From CAYQXJ01 sp964421565 (GTDB lineage: Bacteria; Planctomycetota; Brocadiia; SM23-32): 64,000 nt of DNA. This document shows, piece by piece, positions 1 to 8,132 of the stretch; within the stretch, counting starts at the first letter, position 1; the number at the start of each line of letters is the position of its first letter. The DNA lies in assembly GCA_964421565.1 (NCBI GenBank), contig CAYQXJ010000001.1:1-64000 (forward strand), read 5' to 3'. The notes under the pieces were generated by a model. That model had not been told where the DNA came from. It searched no databases and saw nothing but the letters and a program-made list of their open reading frames with translations. A program made the position numbers and the translations under genes.

Positions 1-495
1 ACGGGGTCCGGGAAACCGCCCGTGCCGTGGCCGGGCGCTTCGTGCGCCGAGCCCCTCATCGTTGAACCCCCTGCATTGGGCGATGACCGGCGGCATGTGT
101 GGCTGTCTTCCTCCATTTGCTCGGGCCGGGCGCGCAATCTCTGCTGCGCCGGTGCGCCTGCATCTTACCCGCTTCGGCACGCCGCGCCGTCCGATATGGG
201 CGCCACTGTCCGGATCGTCTGCGCCATGGCTCCGCGTGGCAGGACTTGCAGCCCGGTGCGGGTTTCCTTACGATGCCGCATACGGCCGTTTAGTTATACC
301 GGCAGCCACGAGCGCCCGGGAGCACACATGACCAGCGTGAACACGGTGCTGCCGGCGTTACGGGCCTTCGCCGGCGCCGGGGCTACGCATGGCACGTCCC
401 ACCACGGTAGCACGGGTTTCCAGCCCGTGCGTGGGCACGGCGGCGGTGCTGCGAATGGCACGCGCCAGCAGTGCTGAATAGAGAGGCAACGGGCG
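1..495. other. Gene-free left edge of the window
   Basis: I find no convincing gene in these 495 bases. Open frames exist on both strands, but their translations are low-complexity Arg/Ala/Pro/Ser products typical of GC-rich non-coding DNA and match no family I recognise. The only structured element is the short palindromic repeat at 410-430. The stretch presumably holds the promoter of the FAD oxidoreductase that starts at 496, but I see no confident -35/-10 pair. Confidence 0.6.
410..430. repeat. Short REP-like palindrome (TGFQPV-type)
   Basis: Two perfect 7-base arms, GCACGGG and CCCGTGC, flank the spacer TTTCCAG. Read through on the plus strand the element encodes TGFQPV, and on the minus strand TGWKPV. 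These strings recur in spurious ORFs of planctomycete and some other environmental genomes because of a dispersed palindromic repeat. Only this one copy is present in the window, so calling it a family member relies on remembered examples rather than on repetition seen here. Confidence 0.5.
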
Positions 496-3258
496 ATGAG
501 CGCTGAGGGAGAGGGCCTGACGGTGAGCAGTGGCGAGGCACTGGAGGTGGCGGGGCTGCCAGTCTCGTGGGACGTCGACGTCGCTGTGGTCGGAGGGGGC
601 ACGCACGCGGTGGCGGCGGCGGCAGCGGCCGCCGATGGTGGCGCCAGCGTCTTGCTGTGTGCGAGGCGGCCCTACCTCGGCGGCGACCTCTGCGCGGCCC
701 TGCGGCTCTGCCTGGAGGAAGGCCAGCGCGCAGAGGGCGGCCTGGGCCGACGCCTCTTTGCGGCCGATGGTCGCACGACGCCCCTGCGGGTGAAGAAGAC
801 GCTCGACGCAGCCCTGGTGGAGGCGGGTGTGAGCTTTCGGTTCGGCTGCTATGCGAGCGAACCGCTGCGCGACGGGGAGGGGGGCGTGCGCGGGTTCGCG
901 ATGGTGAGCCGGGCCCGCCGCGAGGCCGTGCTGGCCCGCGTGGTGATCGACGCCACCGATCGTGCCTGGTTCGCCCGCGCGGCGGGCGCCCGCAGCGTCG
1001 AGTGGCCGGGGGGCGAGATCAGGTTCGACAGGACGCTGGTGCTTGCGGGGGAGGGCGGCCGGCCGCGGTTCGTCACGCGCGAGGTGAGGGTGGCGATGCG
1101 CGGGCGCGGCTTTCGCGAGTTCGCCCGGGCCGAACAGGCGGCGCGCGAGGCAACGTATGTGCCGGGTCAACTGCGGGCGGCTGACGAACTGTTCCACGTG
1201 CCGCCAGACCCCATAGTCTGCCGCCGAAGGGCGTCCGAATGGCGGGAGCCGGATGCCGATCGGCTCGAACATTTCCGTCCGGCGGGGTTGGACGGTCTGT
1301 TCGTGTTGAGCGGCTGCGCTGACGTGCCCCGGCCGGTGGCCCGGCGACTGCTGCGACCGGGGGGGTTGATCGCCACGGGCACTGCTGCCGGGAGGGCAGC
1401 GGCCCGGTTGGCCGGTGCCGCGCGGGATGCGCCCGGGCCGCTCGTTCTGGAGCGCGGTGGCGAGCCGCCGGTAATCGGGCGCTATGACGTCGTGGTGGTC
1501 GGCGGCGGCACTGCGGGAGCGCCGGCCGCGATCGCGGCGGCTCGCCATGGCGCAAGCGTCCTGGTGGTCGAATACCAGCCGGCGCTTGGAGGCACAGCGA
1601 CGCTGGGCCTGATCGGCAGGCCCTACCACGGCGAGAGGTCGGGGTTCAGCGCAGAGGTGCCGTTCCCGGACGAGGAGCATAACCTGGAGGACAAGATGGA
1701 GTGGTATCGCCGCGCCGTGCGGGAGACGGGCGGCGAGGTCTGGTTCGGGGCGATGGCCTGGGGTGTGGTTGCGCGCAAGGGGGTGGTGAAGGGTGCGCTC
1801 GTCGCGACGCCGGAGGGGGCGGGCACCGTGCTGGCGGACGTGGTGATCGACGCCACGGGCAACGCCGACCTGGCGGCGCACGCCGGGGCCGAAACCATGT
1901 ACGGCGCCACGGAGGGCGGGCGCATCGCCATGCAAGGCGCCGGCCTGCCCGAACGCCCGCTCGGGGGCGACTACGTGAACACCGATTACCTGCTCGTCGA
2001 TGAGTCCGACATGACAGACGTCTGGCGCGCTCTGGTGGGGGCGCGGGCGGCGATGCCGGAAGAGGCGTTCGACGCGGGCGACCTGCTGCAAACGCGTGAA
2101 CGCCGCCGCGTGGTGGGTCAGCATGTACTGCGCTACCTCGACCATATCGCTGGCAGAACTTACCCGGACAGCGTCGTCCTCTCCAGCAGCGACTACGATT
2201 CCCACGGCTATCCCAATGCCCCTTTCTTCGCCCTGATGCCCCACACGCCGCAGTCGCGTCGCGCCAACCACCCCGCGCCCGGCGGATGGTGTTTCACGCC
2301 GTATCGCTGCCTTCTGCCCCGGGGCATTGATGGGCTGCTGGTCATCGGCCTCGGCATCAGCATGGAGCGCGACGCGGGGGCGCTGGTGCGCATGCAGCAT
2401 GACCTGGCGAACCAGGGCTACGCCGCTGGAGTGGCGGCGGCAATGGCTTCGCGGGGCGGCGTGGCGCCTGGCGACATCGACGTGCGCCGACTGCAGCGGA
2501 AGCTGGTCGAGGTCGGGAATCTGCCCCCCGAGGTGCTGACACAGGGCGACTGCCTTCCGTTGCCGGATGCCTCAGTGGCGGGGGCGGTGCGAGACATGGC
2601 GGCGCCGGAACGGATGCGGGCGTGCCGGGCGCTGGCCGTGGTGCTGACGCACTGCGAGCAGGCGCTGCCGCATCTTGAGCGCGCATACGCGAGCGCCGCT
2701 GGCGAGGTTCGCTTGCTGTATGCCAGGGTGCTCGGCTTCCTGGGCGCCCGGCAGGCCGTGGGCGAACTCGTGCGGGCCCTGCAGCAGGCGCAGTGGGACG
2801 AGAAGATACTGCAGGGCGGTATGGCGGAGTACGCCCACCTGCCCACGCCGGTGGATGCCCTGGTGCTTGCGCTGGGGCGGACCGGCGAGCGGCGAGCCCT
2901 GCCGGCAATACTGGAGAAGCTGGGCGAGCTCGATGCGAGCTCAACGCTCTCGCACCATCGCGCCGTGGCCCTCGCACTGGAAGATATCGGCGACAGGCGG
3001 GCCGCCGAGCCGCTGGCCCGGCTGTTGGGCAAACCGGGAATGGCCGGGCACGCCATGCTGGAGCTGGTGACTCTCCATCGCGAGCGCGAGAAGCGACGCC
3101 GCGAAGGCGCGCTGCGCGAGATCGTGCTGGCGCGCGCGCTGCTGCGTTGCGGCGACTGCAACGGCATCGGACGGCGAGCCCTGGAGGTATACCGGGATGA
3201 CCTGCGGGGGCTCTTCTCGCGTCACGCGGCATGGGCCCTCAGCCGGTTTGCCACGTAG
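496..3258 (+). CDS. FAD-dependent oxidoreductase with two FAD domains in tandem
   Basis: This 920-residue protein has two dinucleotide-binding folds. The first (about residues 27-310) begins with VDVAVVGGGT; the second (about 329-680) begins with YDVVVVGGGTAG and has the downstream acidic residue in VVEYQPALGG. Each half closes with a related segment (LDGLFVLSGC and IDGLLVIGLG), which suggests a duplication. The last 230 residues are helical with HEAT-like repeats. The type resembles the FAD_oxidored family (PF12831), abundant in planctomycetes and relatives and often linked to sugar catabolism, but the substrate is unknown. No signal peptide is seen, so it is probably cytoplasmic. A GAGAGG about 10 bases upstream of ATG 496 supports the start only weakly. 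The next gene lies 177 bases away behind its own promoter, so this gene is probably transcribed alone. Confidence 0.8.
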   Translation: MSAEGEGLTVSSGEALEVAGLPVSWDVDVAVVGGGTHAVAAAAAAADGGASVLLCARRPYLGGDLCAALRLCLEEGQRAEGGLGRRLFAADGRTTPLRVKKTLDAALVEAGVSFRFGCYASEPLRDGEGGVRGFAMVSRARREAVLARVVIDATDRAWFARAAGARSVEWPGGEIRFDRTLVLAGEGGRPRFVTREVRVAMRGRGFREFARAEQAAREATYVPGQLRAADELFHVPPDPIVCRRRASEWREPDADRLEHFRPAGLDGLFVLSGCADVPRPVARRLLRPGGLIATGTAAGRAAARLAGAARDAPGPLVLERGGEPPVIGRYDVVVVGGGTAGAPAAIAAARHGASVLVVEYQPALGGTATLGLIGRPYHGERSGFSAEVPFPDEEHNLEDKMEWYRRAVRETGGEVWFGAMAWGVVARKGVVKGALVATPEGAGTVLADVVIDATGNADLAAHAGAETMYGATEGGRIAMQGAGLPERPLGGDYVNTDYLLVDESDMTDVWRALVGARAAMPEEAFDAGDLLQTRERRRVVGQHVLRYLDHIAGRTYPDSVVLSSSDYDSHGYPNAPFFALMPHTPQSRRANHPAPGGWCFTPYRCLLPRGIDGLLVIGLGISMERDAGALVRMQHDLANQGYAAGVAAAMASRGGVAPGDIDVRRLQRKLVEVGNLPPEVLTQGDCLPLPDASVAGAVRDMAAPERMRACRALAVVLTHCEQALPHLERAYASAAGEVRLLYARVLGFLGARQAVGELVRALQQAQWDEKILQGGMAEYAHLPTPVDALVLALGRTGERRALPAILEKLGELDASSTLSHHRAVALALEDIGDRRAAEPLARLLGKPGMAGHAMLELVTLHREREKRRREGALREIVLARALLRCGDCNGIGRRALEVYRDDLRGLFSRHAAWALSRFAT

Positions 3259-3363
3259 AAGCAACCGTGCCCGTTGCAGAGGGGCGGGTCTGGGGGCGAC
3301 TGTCCGTCTATGCCGGCGCCAATGGCGTCCGCTGCGAATTCGGCCGTTGGCACGCGTGTGACC

Positions 3364-3410
3364 TTGCGGCGACGCGGCGTGTGTGCTACGATTCGAGAAA
3401 TCGTAACACA
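3364..3410 (+). promoter_or_regulatory. Promoter with overlapping operator-like dyad for the metal-uptake operon
   Basis: A sigma-70-like promoter can be read as TTGCGG (3364-3369), 17 bases, TACGAT (3387-3392). Overlapping the -10 and the expected transcription start is a dyad. Its left arm TGTGCTACGATT (3382-3393) and right arm AATCGTAACACA (3399-3410) match at 11 of 12 positions around a 5-base centre. The dyad ends 25 bases before the GTG start of tonB, and no T-run follows it, which argues against a terminator. A metalloregulator of the Fur/Zur type would be the natural ligand, but that is inference. Confidence 0.6.
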
Positions 3411-3435
3411 TTGTCGGCTTGAATGGAGATTCGCC

Positions 3436-4323
3436 GTGAGCCGCGAGACCGGGATGGCACTCGCCGTCAGCGTCGTGCTTCACGCGATGTTCCTGCTGGC
3501 GTGGCCTGCGCCACAGTCGCCGGGGCAGCGCGGCAGCGCGCCGCGGGTGATGGTGCTCGGCCTGGTGCAGAGCGCCGCCGCGATGGAGCATGCCCCGCAG
3601 ACGGCGCACGGGGCGGAGGCAGCAGTCCCCGAGCCGCGGCCACTGCCGGCGCCGGAGCCGCTGGAGGAAATCCAGGCATCCCCCGCGCCGGTCGAGGAGG
3701 CTCCGCAGCGCGAACCCAAACCGCCGTTGGAACGCACCGCCGTGCAGCGGCCGCAGCGAGCTGCTCCCGAACCGGCCCCGCCCCTGCCCGAGACCCAAAT
3801 GCCCTCGCCCGAGCCTTTGGAACCGCAGAGCCGGGGCGAAGAGCCGGCCAGGCCGGCTGCCGCTGACGTTGACGGGGAGCCCTGTAGGGATGCGCTCCCT
3901 GCGCGAGCGGAGGGGCGCCGCGGGCCGACGGGCGCCGCCCGGCCCGCCCGGGCGGCGCGGCGCAGCAGCCTGCCATCGGCCGGCTTGCAGCCCGATCCCG
4001 GCGCCAGGCGGGTGCGCTCGGGGCAGATAGCCGATGCCCGCTCGGCCTACCTGGCGCGGATACAGGAGCGGATTCATGCCAGCAAGTACTACCCGCCCCG
4101 GGCGCGCCGCCGCTTCTGGCAGGGCACAGTGGAGCTTCGGTTCGTGGTGCGGCGCGACGGCCGGGTGGAGGAGGTCTTGGTGAGCCGATCGTCCGGCTAT
4201 CGAGACCTCGACGACGGGGCGGTGCGTACGCTGGAGCGGGCGGCGCCCTTTGAGCCGATTCCCGCCGAGCTTCCGGAAGGCCGCCTCCGGATCAGCCTGC
4301 CGATCGTCTACCGTGTGCGGTAG
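3436..4323 (+). CDS. tonB: TonB family energy-transducing protein
   Basis: TonB links the proton-motive force at the inner membrane to outer-membrane receptors. This 295-residue protein shows the family plan. It has a short N-terminal membrane anchor (about residues 7-22), then a periplasmic linker of roughly 150 residues rich in Pro and Glu, and then a C-terminal TonB domain (about 200-295) with YPPRARRRFWQGTVELRFVV and a final IVYRVR. The frame is open further upstream, but GTG 3436 is preferred because TGGAGA lies 6 bases before it, the anchor starts immediately, and the promoter lies just upstream. It opens an operon with a TonB-dependent receptor and an ABC importer, so it probably serves that receptor. 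The C-terminal half of the linker switches to Arg/Ala/Gly-rich sequence, which is slightly unusual. No ExbB or ExbD gene is present in the window. Confidence 0.85.
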   Translation: MSRETGMALAVSVVLHAMFLLAWPAPQSPGQRGSAPRVMVLGLVQSAAAMEHAPQTAHGAEAAVPEPRPLPAPEPLEEIQASPAPVEEAPQREPKPPLERTAVQRPQRAAPEPAPPLPETQMPSPEPLEPQSRGEEPARPAAADVDGEPCRDALPARAEGRRGPTGAARPARAARRSSLPSAGLQPDPGARRVRSGQIADARSAYLARIQERIHASKYYPPRARRRFWQGTVELRFVVRRDGRVEEVLVSRSSGYRDLDDGAVRTLERAAPFEPIPAELPEGRLRISLPIVYRVR

Positions 4324-4390
4324 CTAAAGTTAGCGAAATCGGAGCGCCGAGGGCGGAGAAGGAGCCTGATCAAGCAAAAACAGAGAAGAG

Positions 4391-4430
4391 GCGGGGAAGG
4401 ACGGCGTCCGCAAACACGCGCCTTCCCCGC
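4391..4430 (+). other. Strong hairpin in the tonB-receptor intergenic leader
   Basis: Two perfect 10-base arms, GCGGGGAAGG (4391-4400) and CCTTCCCCGC (4421-4430), enclose a 20-base loop. A second GC-rich stem-loop (GGGCGGC / GCCACCC) follows at once. The element lies between tonB and the receptor gene. No T-run follows on the plus strand, so it is not a textbook terminator. It could limit read-through, stabilise the receptor mRNA, or be a structured leader. I did not find the conserved boxes of a cobalamin riboswitch. Confidence 0.4.
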
Positions 4431-4524
4431 GGGCCGGGCGGCGAGCCACCCGACGGCCTCCATTCTACACGTCGGGCGCTCGCTGCTCAAAGCGGTTTCA
4501 TACACGGGTGTGGAGGTCGTGACG

Positions 4525-6468
4525 ATGCGCACTGCGCGATGGCTTGTTTTGTTGTGCTGGCTGTGCCTGGTTCCTGTCGCTTTGCCGGCTGCAGCCGCCG
4601 ACGGCGGGCAGGATGGTGAGCCGGCGAAGGAGACGATCGAACTCGGCGAGGTGGAGGTCGTCACCTCTCCCCTGGTCGAGACCACCATGACCACCCGATA
4701 CGGAACGCAGGTGTCCTCGGTGACCGAGCGGCAGATAGAGGCGATGAACGCGCACGACTTCGCAGCGGCGGTCCGGCGTGTGCCTGGCGTCACGATATCG
4801 CGCTTCAACCACGTCGGCAGCTTCGGCGGGCGGGAGGGCGGCGCCGTGTTCGTGCGTGGCATGGGCGGCTCGCGGCCGGGCGGGGGGGTGCTCACCATGG
4901 TGGACGGCATACCCCTGTTCGTGGGTGTCTGGGCGCATCCTCTGCTCGACCCCCTGAACGTGGAGAACGCCGAGCGGATAGACGTTTACAAGGGGGCGAA
5001 CCCCATCGTCGTCGGCAATGCCGGCTTCGGCGCCTTCGATCTGGTTCTGAAGCGCCAGCTCGAGCCCGGCTTCACCACCAGCCTGTTCGGCGCGGTCGGC
5101 ACGCACAACACGTGGATGGAGACCATCGAGCACGGTGGACGCACCGGGGCGTGGGATTACTACGTGCTGCAGTCGTACAAGAGTTCCGACGGCCACCGGG
5201 ATCACTCCGCCGGCGAACTGCAGAACTACTACGTGCACGTGGGGCGACAGCTCAACGAGGTGTGGAACCTCAACTACAGCTTCGTCCACACGGACAACTG
5301 GGCCGAGGACCCGGGGCACGAAGGCGGTCCGCCACCAGAGCGCGCCCTCTACAAGACCCGCACCGACCTGCACATTCTGAGCCTGGAGAACCGGAGCGGC
5401 GAGGCGCAGGGGCACCTGAAGCTCTACTGGGACAACCTGCACGCCGACTGGGAGCAGTTCGACACCGAGCCCTTTGACAGCGTGACGGACCACGACAACT
5501 ACGGCCTGCGCGCGCGGCAGACCTTCTGGCCGTGGGACGGCGGCGAACTGGTCGCTGGCTTTGACTGGGACAACATCGGCGGCCGGTTCGTGGAGCGACG
5601 CCCGGGCGGGGACAAGAGCACCAGCGAGCGTTTTCATATCGTCAGCCCCTACGGCGCCGTCAGCCACACCTTCGGCGAGGCCGACGGCTGGCACGTGACG
5701 CCGAGCCTCGGCCTGCGCTACAACAACCACAATGAGTTCAAGGACGTCTGGACCCCGCAGGCCGGCCTCGTTGTCGGCAACGGCGCCACGGAGTTGCACG
5801 CCGGCTACGCCCGCGGCGTGAACTACCCCGGGGTATATGCCGTTCACTTCTTCGAGCAGGTCTGGGGTGCGGGCGGCGGCTGGCAGGACCTCGACCCCGA
5901 ACTGCTGGACCACTACGAGGTCGGGGTTTCTCACCGGTTCGCCCCGTGGCTTACGGCCAACGCCACGGCCTTCTGGGACCGGGGCGAGGACCGCATTCGT
6001 TTCGTGGCGCCGCCTCCTCCTCCGCCGACTTTCCAGAACATCGGCGAGTTCCAAACCGAGGGCTTCGAGTTCTCAGCAGAGCTCACGCCCCAGGCGAACT
6101 GGAGCGCCTTCGTCGGGGCCACGTTCCTGACCGACATCGAGCCCCGCAACCTGCCCTACGCGCCGAAGCGCTCCTTCAGCGCAGGCGTGAGCTGGCTGCC
6201 GGCCGAACGCTGGCGGCTCGACCTGGACGGGCAGTACGTCAGCGAGTTCTTCACCGACAATCCCCGCTTCCCCGACACGTTCACCGAGGTGGACGGCTAC
6301 TACCTGGTCAACACCAAGGTGGGGTACGACTTCACGCCCGCGGAGGCGAACTGGCAGGGCGAGGCCTTCGCGGCCGTCGAGAACCTGTTCGATCAGGACT
6401 ATGAATACCGCGACGGTTACCCCATGCCGGGCGCCACGCTGATGACGGGCATACGACTGACGTTCTGA
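4525..6468 (+). CDS. TonB-dependent outer-membrane receptor
   Basis: A 647-residue outer-membrane beta-barrel with an N-terminal plug that imports a scarce ligand using TonB. It has a cleavable signal peptide (about residues 1-25, ending AAAADGG). A probable TonB box follows (ELGEVEVVTS). The plug domain contains AVFVRGMGG, a DGIP motif and RIDVYKGANPI. The barrel ends in GIRLTF with a terminal Phe, as outer-membrane proteins usually do. A run of six prolines lies in an external loop near residue 500. A GTG at 4510 is in frame, but ATG 4525 is chosen because GGAGG sits 8 bases before it. The gene is followed by a binding lipoprotein, ABC ATPase and permease of the zinc/manganese type, so the ligand is probably a metal ion or a metal complex. 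The exact metal cannot be read from the sequence. Confidence 0.88.
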   Translation: MRTARWLVLLCWLCLVPVALPAAAADGGQDGEPAKETIELGEVEVVTSPLVETTMTTRYGTQVSSVTERQIEAMNAHDFAAAVRRVPGVTISRFNHVGSFGGREGGAVFVRGMGGSRPGGGVLTMVDGIPLFVGVWAHPLLDPLNVENAERIDVYKGANPIVVGNAGFGAFDLVLKRQLEPGFTTSLFGAVGTHNTWMETIEHGGRTGAWDYYVLQSYKSSDGHRDHSAGELQNYYVHVGRQLNEVWNLNYSFVHTDNWAEDPGHEGGPPPERALYKTRTDLHILSLENRSGEAQGHLKLYWDNLHADWEQFDTEPFDSVTDHDNYGLRARQTFWPWDGGELVAGFDWDNIGGRFVERRPGGDKSTSERFHIVSPYGAVSHTFGEADGWHVTPSLGLRYNNHNEFKDVWTPQAGLVVGNGATELHAGYARGVNYPGVYAVHFFEQVWGAGGGWQDLDPELLDHYEVGVSHRFAPWLTANATAFWDRGEDRIRFVAPPPPPPTFQNIGEFQTEGFEFSAELTPQANWSAFVGATFLTDIEPRNLPYAPKRSFSAGVSWLPAERWRLDLDGQYVSEFFTDNPRFPDTFTEVDGYYLVNTKVGYDFTPAEANWQGEAFAAVENLFDQDYEYRDGYPMPGATLMTGIRLTF

Positions 6469-6481
6469 GAGGAGCCATGTG

Positions 6482-7330
6482 ATGATTCGCCGACTGATAT
6501 GGTGTCTGCCGATAGTGGCCCTGGCAGTTGCGGGCCTGACGGGTTGCGGACGGGCAGATGCGCCGCCGCCGGGGGAATCTTCCGCCGGCCGGCGGCCGCT
6601 GGTGGTGGCGGGCACGGCGATGATCGAATGCGCTGTGCGCGAGTTGGCCGGTGAGTCCGTCCGCGTGCATCGGCTCGCCCCGCCGGGCCAGTGCCCCGGC
6701 CACTTCGACCTGAAGCCGGCGGACTTCCGGGCCATCCGCGAGGCGGACATGCTGCTGCGCCACGACTATCAGTCGCACTACGACGGCAAACTGCGGCCAA
6801 CGGACGGGGCTGGCCAGATCGTGGAACTGCCGACCACGGGGCCGCAAACCCTGCCGCAGAACTACGTCAGGCTCTGCGAGGACCTGGCCGAACGGCTCGC
6901 GGAGGCGTATCCCTCCCTTGCGGGGAGGCTGCAGGAGCGCCTGCGGCAGATCAGGTCGGGCCAGGAGCAGTTGGCCCGCGACGTGGAGGGCATGGCGGCC
7001 CCGCTCTCGGGCCGGCCCGTCATCGCGTCGAGCTTCCAGGTCGCCTTCTGCCGCTGGCTCGGCTGCAGAGTGGTCGGCGAGTTCGACCTTGCGGACGAGA
7101 TGTCCATCAGGCAGCTCGCCGAACTGGTCGCGGCGGGTCGGCAGGAGGGCGCCGTTGCGGTCGTGGCCAACCTTCAGCGCGGGGATCGCGAAGGCCGGCC
7201 GATCGCCGACCGGCTCGGCGTGCCGCTCGTGCTGCTGAGCAACTTCCCGCTCGAGCCGGGTTCACCCGGTGCCCACGCGCGCATGGTGCGGGCGAACGTC
7301 CTGAGTATGCTGGAGGCGTGTGTTGAGTGA
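6482..7330 (+). CDS. Metal ABC transporter substrate-binding lipoprotein (ZnuA-like)
   Basis: A 282-residue periplasmic binding lipoprotein. The signal sequence ends in the lipobox LTGC, giving lipidated Cys22. The fold resembles the ZnuA/TroA cluster A-I family (PF01297): PGHFDLKPAD matches the first His-bearing metal-ligand loop, and FDLADEMSIRQL matches the later helix and loop. The usual second ligand His (as in FHDAF) appears to be Gln186 here, in SFQVAF, and the His-rich loop of zinc-specific members is absent. The bound ion may therefore differ from zinc. ATG 6482 has GGAG 7 bases upstream; a GTG three bases earlier is possible. The gene is 13 bases from the receptor and overlaps the ATPase gene, so all three are co-transcribed. 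Confidence 0.75.
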   Translation: MIRRLIWCLPIVALAVAGLTGCGRADAPPPGESSAGRRPLVVAGTAMIECAVRELAGESVRVHRLAPPGQCPGHFDLKPADFRAIREADMLLRHDYQSHYDGKLRPTDGAGQIVELPTTGPQTLPQNYVRLCEDLAERLAEAYPSLAGRLQERLRQIRSGQEQLARDVEGMAAPLSGRPVIASSFQVAFCRWLGCRVVGEFDLADEMSIRQLAELVAAGRQEGAVAVVANLQRGDREGRPIADRLGVPLVLLSNFPLEPGSPGAHARMVRANVLSMLEACVE

Positions 7331-8132
7331 ACCGGCAGTAGCTGCAACCGCCCTCAGCGTGCGCCTTGGCGCTCAGCAGGCCCTGTGCGACCTGACGTTC
7401 CGGCTCGAAGCCGGGCGCATACTCGGCATCATCGGGCCGAACGGTGCGGGCAAGACGACGCTGCTGCGGGCAATGCTCGGCATGCACGCCCCGCAGGGGG
7501 GAGAGCTGCGGGTGCTGGGGCGCGATCCGGCGGCGCTGCGCGGGGTGCGCCTGGCAAAGTTCCGCACGCGCGTGGCCTATGTGCCCCAGCTTGATTTTGC
7601 CCGCTCCGGCGTGCCGCTCACCGTGCGGCAGGTGGTTGAGATATCGCGAGCTGGCCGGGCCGGCCTGCTGCGGCCCCTGGGGGACGCGGACCGGGCCGTC
7701 GTGCAACTGTGGCTCGAACGGCTCGGCCTGGCGGCCCTGGCGCAGCGGCCCTACGGCGACCTGTCCGGCGGCCAGCAGCGCAAGGTGCAGCTTGCCCGTG
7801 CCCTTGCGCAGGAGCCCTCGCTGCTGCTGATGGACGAGCCGGCGGCGAACCTGGACCTTGCGTGGCAGGAAGCGCTGATCGGCCTGATCGAGCAGGTCGC
7901 CGACGCCACGCACGTCACGCTGGTGCTGGTGACTCACGACGTCTCGCTGCTGCCGGCTGCCTGCGACCGCGTGCTCGTGCTTGCAGCCGGGCAGCTTCGG
8001 GCCTTCGGTCCGCCGGCCGAGGTGCTCACTGCGCAGGTGCTATGCGAGCTGTACGGCCTGCCGGTCGAGGTGGAGCAACGCGCCGGTCGGTTCCACGTGC
8101 TCGCGCGGGGAGGCAGCGATGCTTGCGCCTGA
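7320..8132 (+). CDS. Metal ABC transporter ATP-binding protein (ZnuC-like)
   Basis: The cytoplasmic ATPase of the importer, about 270 residues. It has a complete set of ABC motifs: Walker A GPNGAGKTT, Q-loop at AYVPQLD, signature LSGGQQRKVQLARAL, Walker B LLLMDEP, D-loop and H-loop VTHD. It is most like the MntB/ZnuC family that pairs with ABC-3 permeases. The start is either GTG 7320 or TTG 7323. GGAGG at 7312-7316 is better spaced for TTG 7323. Either start overlaps the end of the binding-protein gene, and the gene's own end overlaps the permease start, so translation is probably coupled. Confidence 0.88.
   Translation: MLSEPAVAATALSVRLGAQQALCDLTFRLEAGRILGIIGPNGAGKTTLLRAMLGMHAPQGGELRVLGRDPAALRGVRLAKFRTRVAYVPQLDFARSGVPLTVRQVVEISRAGRAGLLRPLGDADRAVVQLWLERLGLAALAQRPYGDLSGGQQRKVQLARALAQEPSLLLMDEPAANLDLAWQEALIGLIEQVADATHVTLVLVTHDVSLLPAACDRVLVLAAGQLRAFGPPAEVLTAQVLCELYGLPVEVEQRAGRFHVLARGGSDACA

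Noticed and set aside
358..2400. A minus-strand open frame of about 680 codons opposite the FAD oxidoreductase
   Set aside because: Its composition is Arg/His/Pro-rich without recognisable motifs, whereas the plus strand has two FAD loops.
4324..4524. A cobalamin riboswitch before the TonB-dependent receptor
   Set aside because: The conserved B12-box and core sequences are not present; only GC-rich stems are seen.
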